Shown here: in pieces, positions 27,109 through 39,595 of the stretch
How positions within the stretch are numbered: position 1 is the stretch's first letter
Layout: each line of letters begins with the position of its first letter
DNA from: Tigriopus japonicus
Taxonomy: Eukaryota > Arthropoda > Copepoda > Harpacticoida > Harpacticidae
Assembly: GCA_010645155.1 (NCBI GenBank)
Contig: JAAGOF010000071.1
Coordinates: 247,772-311,771 of the forward strand
Reading direction: 5' to 3'
DNA length: 64,000 nucleotides
The notes under the pieces: generated by a model
What the model was told of the DNA's origin: nothing
What the model saw: the letters and a program-made list of their open reading frames with translations, nothing else
Databases searched by the model: none
Program-made: the position numbers and the translations under genes

Positions 27109-27148
27109 NNNNNNNNNNNNNNNNNNNNNNNNNNNNNNNNNNNNNNNN
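27109..27148. other. Assembly gap (40 N) with duplicated flanks
   Basis: Forty unknown bases are flanked by two near-copies of one sequence, at 27059-27108 and 27149 to about 27217. Both contain an A-run, then AAATTTACATTCTTCAC, and end in TTAAGTCTCCT. The second copy carries about 18 extra bases before that ending. The same locus has probably been assembled twice. Confidence 0.97.
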
Positions 27149-30100
27149 AAAAAAAAAAGAAATTTACATTCTTCACTAAACAAGTGTACCTTCCGAAAAA
27201 CAGCTTTAAGTCTCCTTGCCATCTCCTTTTCTTCTTTGTTCCTCTTCATCCCAACCTATCGAAGTTCATACCGATTGGTAAATTATGTTATCAATCCAAA
27301 AGAGGAAGACCCAGATGTCGCTTCATTATCAGGGTCATGTGTGGAATGCCATCTCCTCCTCCTCCTCTTCATCTCTCTGGTCGTTCTCACTCCCTCTCTC
27401 ATCCAAGCCCATCTTCACCCTCGTTGGCCAAGGAAATGGCCAGTCGAAAATGATCCCAATGTGTGAGATATGACTAAGAAAGATGTTGCAAGGGTTATAA
27501 TTTCCCACATCCTTCATTCGACGGCGATGAGCCCACACTCAACAACGGGCTGAGGTCGTCAGGTTCAACTGACGGATTTCCCATCGATAATCATTGGTCT
27601 TGTGGAGTAGAACGAATCTTGGGAGTTCATCACCACGTAGCTAGCTAGCCAATGGATCTTCTGGTGTCTGTTGTGCTAATGCTATCTCTTTCATCTCGAG
27701 ATCACACTTTGCGGACAGATCTTTTGACTATTCGCCACGGACACACTTTTGACCAAAGTGAAGATTTCAGAGACAAAAGCTAAAAGGCAAAACCGCCCCA
27801 GCCAATGATCTGTATCTCCCACCCGGGGTGAACTTGGGGGTACTTCCGAGCCCATTTTTTGTCCATCTATTTACTCTCTCACGAAGCTTCGTGATTTTCA
27901 CTTGCACCCAAATGTTGACTAGAGAGATTGTGGTTGGAACGTCTTCAAGCTCTGGAAAGAGAAGTGGCTTTGCAATCAACATTATTTCCATCTCTTTCTT
28001 GGCGGTCTTTAAGTTGTCTACTAGTTCAGGGCAAATCATCTTCAGGTCAAGGTCGGAACCCAGAGGGATCTCAGAGGGAACTCTCGTAACTGCTCACTTG
28101 CTTCTACTTGTGGTGCAACCTGAAGAGCAAGGAGGGATAACCCGCTGTTTTCCCAGACCCATTTCAGTTTGACAAGTCCAGATTGGAGGCATCCTTGTCC
28201 GTGGTTCGACAGTCTTAAGAAGTTGTAGTGTGGTGTAGTTTTTTTCTGGGGCGATGAGGGCGTGGGGACCTCTTCTCTTCAGCCTGAAAGGGCTGTTAGT
28301 CTTGTGGTTTGGCTCTTCGGGTTCGTAATCGATTAGAGGCACCCCAAGATGAGCTTCTCCAGGTGCAGAGAGCATCTTTTATTGGCAGCCCACTGAATGA
28401 TGCTCTCTCAAAGTGACCATGGGGTTTCTTAAGAGATACGCGTAATGTGGCGAAGGACAAACCTCAGGTATGGTGCCTCTCAAAGTTCTCACGATCTTCC
28501 ATGAGCTTTATGCGTCAATCTATTTCATATTGATCTTAAGTACAACTGACTTAGAAACTTGTTCTAAAGTGCAATGCTTTCCGAGAAGCTCTCTCAATGG
28601 CTCTTTTTTGTTGCCAATCTGCATGAGTCGTAATGAATTATTGCCATCAGGTGGTGCTCTTTTCTTTTGTCGTGACCACTGTGTACGCCGAAATGTGCAG
28701 GAGGCTGTTATGATTTCGGAAACAATTGATCATCACCTCTTCCTCGAACCTCCGACGGCCAATGATGAACCGAAACGGAGTTAACTGAAACCCAATCTGA
28801 ACGAAGCCACTGCCACAATTGGGACGGATGGATGGATAGAACGAACGAACGAATGGCAGAGGGAGAGAGAGAGAGGGATTGGCAATTTTTTTGCCCTTCA
28901 CCATCTTCTGCCATTGCCGCCAAGGAGCGGCAAAACGTAGAAACGATCGGAAACAATAGATTGTATGATTGCTTTTTGGGATTGCCCTTTTCGAGCATAT
29001 CGTCATTTGGAAATCGAACTTAAGTTTGCTGCCTGCCTGAGGGCTGCCCATGGCCAAAGCAATGGAGAATCCATTCATCTTGAAATCGATTAGTCAGAGC
29101 TATTTGTAGATATGAACCGAGGGAACCGGGAGGAAGCTGGCAGGTTGCTCTTTATTCACTACGGTGATATCGCCAATTACATCTGGTTTTTTTCATGGTT
29201 TTAGGTGTTTCACTGGGTTGGGTTGTATTTCATGTCCGATCAATGAAACTGGCTACAGATTCTGATTGATCTTTATGATGTTGGCAAAAGGATTCGTATT
29301 CTCGCCAGAGTTTTTTGCCAAAAAAAACCAGAAATCGTTGGAAAGGAGGAGATGGTGATGATCTGTCAGTTTCTGTCTAAAGAGAGATACCGAAAGCACA
29401 AACAGCTAAAGCTTCCCTGATGAGTGAGTGGGAACCCCATGTATGCCAAGGACCACATATTCAGGAAGAAAGGGCGGTAAGATGAGAGAGACTCATTTCT
29501 GACATGACATCCTCATGTTTTCCCCCTTTCTCCTCCCACATTCATTCGTTCGTGCTTGGCACAACTACTTGCGTACCGGAGCACAGGAGCATCTCAGATT
29601 GTCTCTCCAGTCAGTCGTCGCCAAGCTGTCTGGCAGAACTCATCTCATCCTGGTGAAACCTACATACACCACTGAAGAGAAACGATGATGGCGATCCCCT
29701 TGATGAGAATCTGTCCGTTTCACCCGTTTCACCTCAGTCCATGGCAACGTCAACAACAGCCTTCCGGCCAAGCATCACAACTCGATGGATGTTCTCAGGT
29801 CCAAAGGGTCATCGTCTAAGGTGACGTCACCGATCACTGACTGCGTAAAGAAGAGACTCAAGACCCGGGGAAACAAAGAGGTTTTCGCTCTATCCAAATC
29901 CAGTCTACGAGGACTACTTTGCAACGGTCATGACGCAAGATCAGGATTCATCTGATTCGAGCTCAGATTTTATTTTGGTCTCACACTTGGCTGACATGCA
30001 TGAAATTCTCATTAGTTTTTTTGGGAAGGTGTAAAAATTGTTAAGAAGTCCTTTGGACAATCTCTGTTTTGCACTAATTCCTTGGAATTGCCCGGTCGAG

Positions 30101-33100
30101 TCCTCCAATGGGCACTGAGTGAGTGAGTGACCGCGCGGAATTTTCTCATTTAACAAACCTGTAATTATCTCAGATGAAAATATTTGTAAGTAAAGGAGAA
30201 TGGGCCAAATTACTTGAGCTTGTTCGTAGCTATCGCAAGAGAACTACCAGGAAAGTCTTCAATTGCCTACCGTATTGAACATAGTAGGGGAAGTCAATGA
30301 ATCTGTGGGTGCATCCATCTCAAGATTGGACTTGGACCTTGATGCATTTTCGACATTTTCTCACCCTGACAGACGACGACTCAGTGTTCTTGAGAGGCTA
30401 GGCATGAAATTGGTGGCCACTTTGTTAGCAGTGGGAGGATCTCGCACACCTCCTCCCAAGTCTCCCAGTTTGTTCGCGTTACTCAGGGGCCAAAAGTCAG
30501 ATTTTCCCAAAGCCTCTGTCTAATCAAGGATAGAAAGCTCTCAGCGTGAGACGTCGTTCTGCCTTCTTATGTCACGATGTCTTTGTCCCTTGTCTTCACT
30601 TACAATACTGGGCTCTGACGAGTCGAGGAACGAGCAATTCTGTTGGGTAACTTGGTGTATCAGGCACTGGTCGGAGTTTCTCAAAAAAAAGTCCTGCTTT
30701 TCTTGGACCTTTTGTCCTTTTTAGGTTGTCGATTTTCTCTCGTGAAAGGAAAACCCATTTGAGAAGAAAAGGTAGAATAGAAATGTGGCTTTGGTGGGTC
30801 TCCATGTGGCCTAAGTCTGAGCCAAATATGAGGCAGAAGTGAGGACAGTCCAACAATGGGGAGGGATTCGTTAATTCGTAGCTCAATCTCGGAAGCCCCA
30901 ATGGTCTTCGAACATACTGTTGTACGTGTAAAAACGACGAGAAAATTATGAGATCCTTTTCATCCTTTGTGCTTGAACATGGATGGACCCACGAGTAATG
31001 AGAAAGACAGAGGAGGCGTTGGTGCTACTGATGAACCCGCCTCTTTCTCATTTCTTCTTGTTCTCCAGGGATCGATCCTTGACCGTGATAACTAACGAGC
31101 TAATTCTCTCAATCATATGCAGGAATGTGTTCGGCATCAATATCAGAGGAGTCCCTTGGTTGGCCCAACCGCCGACCGTCCACACGAACGAGACTCATTT
31201 CTCTTGTCTTCTTGAGTCAAACACAAAAGCCGAACGAATTTTTTAACACCAACTATTTATCTATTGTTCACCTTTGCGGCTCGTTTTCCCGAAACAATAA
31301 CCCCTTGAAGTATATTGTGCTTTTGTGCATAGTATTGTACAAACTACCCGTACTGCAATCGCCCATAGGGCATTTTCGAAGTAATTTGCATCGATTGCCA
31401 CCCAAAGGCTTGAGCCCATAACTGGAAAATGAGCCCCATTGTCGGGTGTTGAACAAGTGTAACACGTGGTTTCGATCGTCTTTCTGGATTCTTGATTTTG
31501 GAATTTCCGAATAATCACCCGTCCCCTTTGTGGTCTGATAGTGGTTGCCTGCCGATCATCCGGGTGAGGAGCTAGGTGATCGTCATGATGATCATCATCA
31601 AGTGGTGTGCTTGATCGTAGGTCTTTAGCAAAAGATGGAAGCCAGCAGTTGGGCAAGGCCATGCTGCTACATCCATTTCTCGACGGGATAGTTGACCTCT
31701 TGCCAGTCAATGTCAGGCATATTTTGTTTCTCTCGGACGGAGGGTTGAGGCCGTTCTTGGGTCTTCTAGTAGTGGTGGCTGAGTTGAATTTTGCTTTGGG
31801 CTTGTCCCCTGCTGGGACCAAGATTACATTCTACCTCAAAATTCGTTCGTTTTCCTCGGTGATATTCGTTGTTCTCGCTGAGACGCACGTGCCCATTTCT
31901 TCGAGTCTCTCTTCGATCTGTCAAGCCAAAAGCCAAAGCGAACCAGTTGACTGGTTGGCCGGATAGCCTTGTCTTGAGCTTAGCAAACCATGGACAAACG
32001 ATCTTGCTCAAGTGGTGCAAGTCTTCCATAGAGACCGGGTTGGTAGCCTATGCGCAGATATCTGTGGGCAAACCACGAAGGACTTTGCAAGATTTATAGG
32101 ATCGTCTGTGAAGCAAAACAAAAACACTTTTTACAATTGTACCGCACAAAACCCTCAAAAAGCGTGGCATGAGGCTCTACAATGGAACGGATAGATCAGG
32201 CACACCATTGCTTACGCCCTTCTGGCACGACATAGTAAGTAGTGTGGGTGTTGTTGTAGCCCTTTGTTGCAGTTCTATTTACAATTCAAAGGTAGTTTGT
32301 CGTCCCTTCATTTCTTCACTCGTGGAAGCAGTTTCATTCGCCGCCGAAATCCTGTCGCTCTTTCTTGTCCGTGTCTTTGGATCTATGCTGGAGTGTCCCG
32401 TGAACCCAATCACCAGAATCCATCCTCCATCCTTCACTCTCGTCTTCTCGTCAGCTCAAGTAAGCTCTACAACTTCAAACAGCCTTTGGCTGTCCCAATG
32501 AGCAAAAACTTTTGACATGCGAACAAAGGCTCTTTTAAGGTTTTTCTATTAGGATTTTGGCAAGTTTTGCATAAATCTCGGCGAGCAATTGTGACCGCCA
32601 TAAAGCCGGCTACAAGCAGTCATTCCTTCATACGTGTACTACGAGAACATGGCGTATGAATTGTAGCAATCTCGTTCCAATGTACGTACGCATGCTTTTC
32701 GTCGTTTGGTTGTTGTCATACCCCGCTCGGATTAGGTCTTCAATGTTGAGCCTACTCAATAAAAAAAGAACCACCACCACCACCACTACAGCTAGAATTA
32801 ATCTTCAAGCTCGACTCTGGGTGTTTGGCTAGAAAGAAGAAAGAGACTCACTCGCTCGTTTAACATGACATTGAGAGTGGTTTTTCGAGACTTGGACATG
32901 GGTTGCTTGAGAACCATCCAAGACAGGGGTAGCAATAGATATGGCTGCTGCAGCAGGGGCAGCTTTTGTTGGAACTGCAATAGTTGTCAGGGATTGGAAA
33001 ACCACGTGAGATCCAGTCTCTCAATAAGGCTTTAACCCTGCTGAGCTCGTACAACTTGTCATTTACGGTGCCGTGGTTGAGTCGATGGTTACTTGGTTAC

Positions 33101-35691
33101 TTGGATGAATGATCTTGGTGATAGTGAATGCTCGACTGTACAGTATAGTATGATTGCATTGGGCCACCAAAATCGATGGAGATCCCCTTGAGCCTCTCTG
33201 TGGGCTTGACTCACTCTCAGAGGACATACCAAAAGCACTCATGCATACTTTCTCGATTCTCGTTTGGTCGAGATGATCGTCAAGATCAGTGGTATAAGAG
33301 TGATTCCCAAGTAAACATTGTCACTTAGTGTTTTTCTCTCTCCCGATGACGAGAAGCTCGCTTTTGTACCCTATAAAAAGGTTTCTGATGGATTAATGAA
33401 TACGAAATTAACAGATGTTAACAGAAACTTGCTTACTTTCTCCATCACATGAGCAAAAAAGCACAAGGGACAGGATGAGCTTTAAATGTTGTGAGGATTG
33501 CTTACATGGTGTATTACAAGTTGGTAGGGTCATAAATGAAAAGCAGGTCTTCGTTGGTGGGCCATTGAAACCCCATGATGATCCTCATGATGGTTATCCT
33601 CGACTAGTCTGCTGAGCTCACCACTGATCGAGCTTAGAGCACAGTAAACGAGATTCGAGAGTGACAAGAGGTGACAAGTCGTGCGATTGGTCTGCCACAT
33701 TTTTCTGATTCGGATCAACCATTGAAAACGAACCCTCGTGAACAAATAGTTGTTGTAAAAGACGACATGAAACATGCATTGAACGTGGGAGGTCTAGGAA
33801 CCACCCATTGGAGGTGGAGATTTTTTTATATGCGTATTTATTTTGTCATGGGATTACCTTTGGGAGATCCGAGGCTGTTTGTTGGTTGCATCTTGCAATC
33901 TTCATTATCTCGACGTGAATTACATACTGTACATTGGTGGGTGTTTTTGTGGTGTCGTTATTTTTTCTGCATCCCCGAGAGAAATCTGATATCCTATGGT
34001 AATCAAAAAATGTGAATTGAGAGCATTATTAAAATGACGTTGTCGTCGTCGTTGTTTTTGTTGTTGTTTCTTCTCCATCTTCAGGCATGCGGTTTACCTT
34101 GAACGAAATTGCAGATTCCAATCAAAGCGAGCAACATGCGGAACAGTTCAGACTTCATCCAGAAAAATGGAACATTGCAGATATTTCTGCACTCGGATTG
34201 TATCGCAGGCGGTTTGAGTACAGTGTGTGTGCTGCAATATGTTCATTGTGGATGAGTGTGATGAACTGGAGTATTTTTGCATTGTGGTTCGAAAGCAATT
34301 TGCATGAAATTTATGAGCCAAACAGTCATTTAAAGTTAGATTGAGTTGCAGCCGAAATGACCCCCTGTTTAGGTTCATTCTCATCTTGCACCACAGTTTT
34401 TATGACTGAGTCTTGAAATGGATCCAATTCGTCATCATTCGGAAAAAAAATCAACTTTAAAGGAGGTTCAAGGAGACGTTCCCGTTGCCTTGGCAGTTTT
34501 GATTATGTGAACTACTGAATTGGTGGCTTGTTAGTTCTCGTTTTTTGGGGTTCTTCTCTCGTCTGTCCTCATGCTCAGTCGACATTCCCATCAGAGTGTT
34601 CCACCTCCTCCACCATTGTTTGCTTTCCATCATCTCGTTTTCATATTGTCTTGTTTGGACGGGTTAATCCCTAATCCGTTTCCAGCTGAGGCTATCCAAA
34701 CTTACCCAGCCACAAGTCCACAATCCCATCTTGAGGATCCAGGGACGGTGGACTCACTCGCTAGCCAGCAGTTCTGTTCCATGGTTCCTCTTGTGGGACC
34801 GAGGATCAAAACCTCGGGATTTTGAATTTGAAAATGGAAGACACGAAAACTATGATAACATTATCCAACGGGCGCGATCCCCCTTTCTTTTTCAATTTCT
34901 TTAATCTAGCCATCCATGCCTGAGCACTTTCTGATAGGTATGCCAATGTTGATGAAACGGCCAAATACAGAAGAGAATGAGAAGGGGTTGGTTGACGATG
35001 GTCCCTTGAATAATGCAGTGATGGATTCCTGCTGAATGAGAAGAGCAAACAAGATCAGAAGCGAGAAATATTTATCTAATCGTCCCCAGGTCAATAAAAG
35101 ATTCTCCAAGCTCCATTGTGAAGGAGACAGGCCAGATTTGATGCTCAATCCATCCGGATCTCAATTCATCTTAGCGGATGACAAAAGTCAGTCAGAAGTC
35201 AGACTTGTGTGAGCATTCCTCAGGTTTTGTCCATGAATGATTGAAAGATAATATCGGGTTATCACTCAATGGCACGACCAACCGAGATGGATCCTCCTCC
35301 ACTTGACATTTCACAAAATAAAATGTCAGGAATCCTTTTTTATTTGAATTGCATTCTTGTCATTTGTCAAGTTGTCAGAAGTCGATCAATGCAGCACGGT
35401 CTGAGCAACGGATTCTTTTCGTTCTACTCCGAAACTTTTACCTGGGGGTCTATTGGATAATCTCACTACGAGTTCGTCCCGTCCGTCCGTCCATCCATCC
35501 GTTCATGATTACGAAAAAGACTTCGTGATGCATTATTCTCCATTCGCTAAAGCAAGCTTGCATCAAAAACCATTGTTCAAGATCAACCGAAATGAATATT
35601 AGATGCGTTTGAAAACTTTTTTATCATAAAAAACGGTTAATGGGACGAAAAAGGAAAATGCTTCCGAGAACTAGTTTGATTAACATGGCTT

Positions 35692-35697
35692 TTTATT
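35692..35697 (-). promoter_or_regulatory. Candidate polyadenylation signal of copy B
   Basis: AATAAA on the - strand lies about 82 bases downstream of the copy B stop codon, a typical distance for a short 3' untranslated region. Confidence 0.45.
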
Positions 35698-35778
35698 GGT
35701 CGACATATGAGATCAAAGTTTGAACATTTCTTGATGGAATAAGATATCACAGGAGAAATTGCTTCAGATAGCAAGGAT

Positions 35779-36867
35779 TTACAATACTGAGATTTGGGGT
35801 GGCTGATAAGTGTCTTCTTGGAGCAATGGCGGCGAAGGATAGCCCATCTCGGAGATGAAAGTGCTTTCTTCATTCAATTGCATTTGGTGCCCTGGCGATG
35901 GAAAGTCATGAGCTTGTGGAGGTGGAGACGGATACGGGTTGGAATTGGGAACCATGTGAAGGTTTGTGTCCATTCCGTTGTTGGCAAAGTCTTGGTTCAT
36001 GTGAACTGGATGATAAGTTTGATTATTGAAGTCCGATGGTGGAGGATATTGACCACACGAAGGGTTATAGTTATCAAACACGACGGCATTGGGAGGTAGA
36101 CAGAAACCTGGTCCAAATCGCCGTCCATTCGGAGGCAAAAAAGGACCGCGAGGTAAGAACCGCATTTGATGCATCCGCTTCTCCTTGCTTCGTTTATTCT
36201 GGAACCAGACTTGGATGACTCTCATGGGCAACCCAGTCTCCTTGGCCAATTGCTCTCGCATATGTCGAGTGGGTTTGGGGGTTTGAGCGAACACGTTCTT
36301 GAGCACCTCCAATTGCTTGGCCTTGATTGTGGTACGCGGACCTCGTCGTTTGCCGTCTTTGCCATCTTCGGACTTGGCTCTTTCGTTGTCGGAGTCATCC
36401 TCATTGGACTTGGGACTGTCATGGGAGACGTCCTTGTCCATTTCCGACACGCTGAGCTTGTCGGAGTCCTCTTCCGAGCTGTTGGTGGGCTGCTCGTTTG
36501 CTCTGGTGAGATGGTGGAGAGCACACACGAGATGACCCTCAGCGTTGAATCCGATCTTGTCTCCTCTTCTCACCAGGACCTGACACGTCGAGCATTTGAG
36601 ACAATCGGAATGGAAGAAGGCATCCTCGAGCCGAATTGCCGATTCATCCCATTGAATTTGGAGCTTACATGTGGGGCATTGTGGACCGTGTTGGAGGTAG
36701 AAGTGTTGTTGACAGTAGAAGAGCTGATTGTCCTGAGAAAAGAAGCAAGTCTTCTCCAACGAGGCGTGACACTCGCAGCATTGGAGACAGCCTTTGTGAT
36801 GAGGGTAACCTTGGACTCGATAGACAAAGTCGTCTTGGATGCTTCCTCCGCACTTAAAACAATCCAT
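35779..36867 (-). CDS. Intronless LIM-homeodomain transcription factor, Lhx1/5 class (copy B)
   Basis: A single open frame on the - strand encodes 362 residues. LIM domain 1 is at about residues 3-55 (C3, C6, H24, C27, C30, C33, C52, H55). LIM domain 2 is at about 64-118 (C64, C67, H86, C89, C92, C95, C115, H118). An acidic serine-rich linker is followed by the homeodomain at about 174-233, with Q223 and N224 in helix 3. The tail contains proline-rich motifs resembling those of copy A. The start at 36867 sits in a strong ACCATGG context. The frame stays open 32 codons further upstream but only from a TTG, so that extension is probably untranslated. LIM domain 1 starts almost at the N-terminus, which is unusually short. 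All zinc ligands and key DNA-contact residues are intact, so this looks like a working gene and not a pseudogene. It is transcribed in the same direction as Lim1 and lies about 6.6 kb beyond the Lim1 stop. Confidence 0.93.
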   Translation of the reverse strand: MDCFKCGGSIQDDFVYRVQGYPHHKGCLQCCECHASLEKTCFFSQDNQLFYCQQHFYLQHGPQCPTCKLQIQWDESAIRLEDAFFHSDCLKCSTCQVLVRRGDKIGFNAEGHLVCALHHLTRANEQPTNSSEEDSDKLSVSEMDKDVSHDSPKSNEDDSDNERAKSEDGKDGKRRGPRTTIKAKQLEVLKNVFAQTPKPTRHMREQLAKETGLPMRVIQVWFQNKRSKEKRMHQMRFLPRGPFLPPNGRRFGPGFCLPPNAVVFDNYNPSCGQYPPPSDFNNQTYHPVHMNQDFANNGMDTNLHMVPNSNPYPSPPPQAHDFPSPGHQMQLNEESTFISEMGYPSPPLLQEDTYQPPQISVL

Positions 36868-37894
36868 GGTGTTGGAGCAAGTTGGTATCGATCGCGTCAA
36901 TGTTGTGGTGTTTGTTGCTGTGGCAAACGATCTTAAGAGATTTGAATATGCACGTCCGTTCAATCGAATTGAAGGTCAGTTAATGAATCCTTCTCGTCGA
37001 GTTCGAAGAAATTCGACCACGAGTTTTGAGCACTTGACCCCACAGGCAAGAATGGTCACGGTCGACACAGACGTCGAGTTATCGGTCGTCTTTACGCGAA
37101 GGGGTGGCAGTTTTTGAGGAGGGTGCAACGAGACTCACTCACTGGAAACCAGTCATGTAGCTGCGAAGCTTGCCATCCCTTGGAGCAAAGAGCTCCCCAG
37201 ATTATTGCGACGAGCCCATGGACCGATAAGCGGACGGCAGTGGGTGTCGCCGAATTTTGGGGCAACGCTCGCAACATGTTCAATACCGTTTTAAAGAAAA
37301 ACGATCGCTCGTTTCGTTCGTTCGCCATGTTTTGGGGGTGTTTTGCGCAAGTTCTCCTTCCTCCACCACGTTGTGTTGTAATGGTGGTCTGTCAAACTCT
37401 CCCTAGAAATTTGGCGTTCCCTCCTGCTGCTCCCTGACCAAGCTAACCTAAAAGTACCACGATGAACGTAGGCCAGCTTCCACGACTTCTTGGCAATCGA
37501 TTCCGAGGGGTGCGAAACTGACCCTTCTGAGTTCTGGCCGAACTTTGCTCTCTATTTTTTTGGAAATAACTGGGTGTAGAAATCGGGACTTGGAGAAGAT
37601 ACAAAAGATGCAAACAAGTGCCATTGTGGCAGAGAATGATGTTGTTGACGTTGATTGGCTTGACTTGAGAATGATTCTATTTTTCTTCTTCTCCTTCTTC
37701 TTGGGGTCAAGCGAAATGGTTGCCAATGTGCCCAGGCTTTGGAAAACAACAAACGGAGGGGTTTGTCACTTTTCCTCGGTTGGAGCGTCCAAGTCACTTC
37801 ATCATCATGTCCTTTTTGCCCACCTGAGAGCTCGAGTTCGCGGTTTTGCGGTCAGATTTCAAAGACGGCATCCAGCTGAGCTACTCCATCGCTT

Positions 37895-37917
37895 GTTCGT
37901 TCGTTCGTTCGTTCGTT
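37895..37917. repeat. (TTCG)n microsatellite
   Basis: Five tetranucleotide units between copy B and Lim1. Confidence 0.9.
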
Positions 37918-39547
37918 TGCTCCTCGAACTCAACTCCGACTCGAACAAGCTGTTGCTCATTTTGAGCCTCAATCACGTTAGGCTCATCTACTACTGTGCA
38001 TACGTACGTACACACTTCAAGTTTCGGACCGAATAACCACAATGAGATCCGTGGCAATTTTTTACTTCGAGAAACCTTGACTTTGTGTATGGGGTAGGGA
38101 AAACACATCTTGAGGCTAAACTGAGGGTTCGGAGGTTCATTAGTTTCTGTCCGACAACATGCGACAAGATTTACCCAGAGCGGCTAATTGACCACATTGA
38201 GGCCAGAGTTGGTTCCATCATGGAACTAAAGATTGACAAATCTTCGGTTATGTCAATGGAAGTGTGACCGAGCGTCAGAAAGTCCAGACCGTATACACTG
38301 CTTTGGCAGCCAAATGGAGGGAAGTTTGTCGCCAATCTCGGTGCGTTTTTCTTCCAAGGCAGTTTTGGGATTCGAAACAGGGAAGGCGTTGTATTCAGTT
38401 AATTCCGTGTGACGTTACAGTCTATTGAGTGCTCTATTGAGCTCTGTTAATTCCCTAGTTGTGTCGGAGAACGCCTTTGGTGAAGAAGTGATTTCCATCA
38501 AGCTTTGAAGGACAAGTGCGCTGGTGTGCTTTGAAATGAGAATGATGCCAATGTGTGGGATGAAACGAAATTTTCCCAATGGCTCCGTACTCCATTTACC
38601 AAGACGTGAGACCACACACAAACGCGACAGTTCGTAATGAAGTTATGACAACTTCCAAATAACGAATGAACGAATCTCTTCAAGCGTGGAAAACGAGATA
38701 TGCAGAAAATCTGAGTCTTTATGATCAAGCCGAGTTGTAATTGAGACAGCTAAAGTTGCCGCCGTCTGTGGTGTCGTCATCGGTTTCAGACATCTCAGTT
38801 CGGCTTATCAATCCCATTATTGAAAAAAACTGGGAAATGTCAAACAGTCTTGAGTCATCGAAATGGCTTTCCAAGTAATTAAATTTCATCTGGCCGCTAA
38901 TTCGACCTTTGTTAAATTATTGGTTATTTTTCACAAGAGCAGGAGTTAGAAAATTAGTCCCGGGATTGAGCGCGCATTTCCAATGTTAGAATTCAAATAT
39001 ATTCTGGCCCCTTCAAAATCGACAAATTAGGCCATGTGTCAATTTCCAAGGTTCATTAGGGGCATCGTTGGCGAGGGGGGCATCCAGAAAAAAATGCTGT
39101 GGATTTTGAAATGTGATTCAGATCCGTTCAGGTCATTTCACAGGACGCGACGTTGCCCATTCATCCATCCTCTCGATGCTCACGCGTCTTCAACCATTAA
39201 AAAAGTGAACGACGATCCAGCCACAAATTATAGTAACAGGGTTCCCGGAAATATTATTTTTCTTTACTTTCGTCCCTGCAGTGAGGAATCTAGAAATACA
39301 AGATGCTGTTGACGTCGGATATGATTTTGAATTCAGATTCAGAGTGGCTAAATTGCTTCTTGAAACACCCCAAAACCAAGGCTACCCTGATGAACGAATG
39401 AAACGCTTGGTTAGTACTTTGATATTTCTCGCTTTATGCCCAAAGTCGGTGGAAATCTTCCATGTGATAGACCTTATCAGGAAAGCGTGACCCGCTCCGA
39501 GTTGACTGGTTCCATTTGATATGCCAATGGAACTCGCTTACTAGATT

Positions 39548-39595
39548 CTCCCTCTCTCCTTCTCTCTCTCTCTCTCCCTCACACTCACACTCACG
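39548..39595. repeat. (CT)n then (CACACT)n compound repeat
   Basis: A pyrimidine tract passes into short CACACT units. Confidence 0.85.

Larger units (their letters stand above)
9993..35691. other. Long stretch without a supported gene between copies A and B
   Basis: About 25.7 kb holds microsatellites, one gap and scattered short frames. The longest frames (for example - strand 31261-31821) begin at TTG and match nothing I know. The - strand pair of frames at 27767-28375 is noted separately. Such space around developmental regulators often holds enhancers, but none can be identified from this sequence alone. Confidence 0.55.

Noticed and set aside
31261..31821. 186-residue - strand frame
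   Set aside because: It starts at TTG, has no recognised domain and no convincing splice neighbours; kept only as a chance frame.
36166..36936. 256-residue frame on the + strand
   Set aside because: It is the antisense of copy B, whose - strand frame encodes complete LIM and homeodomain motifs.
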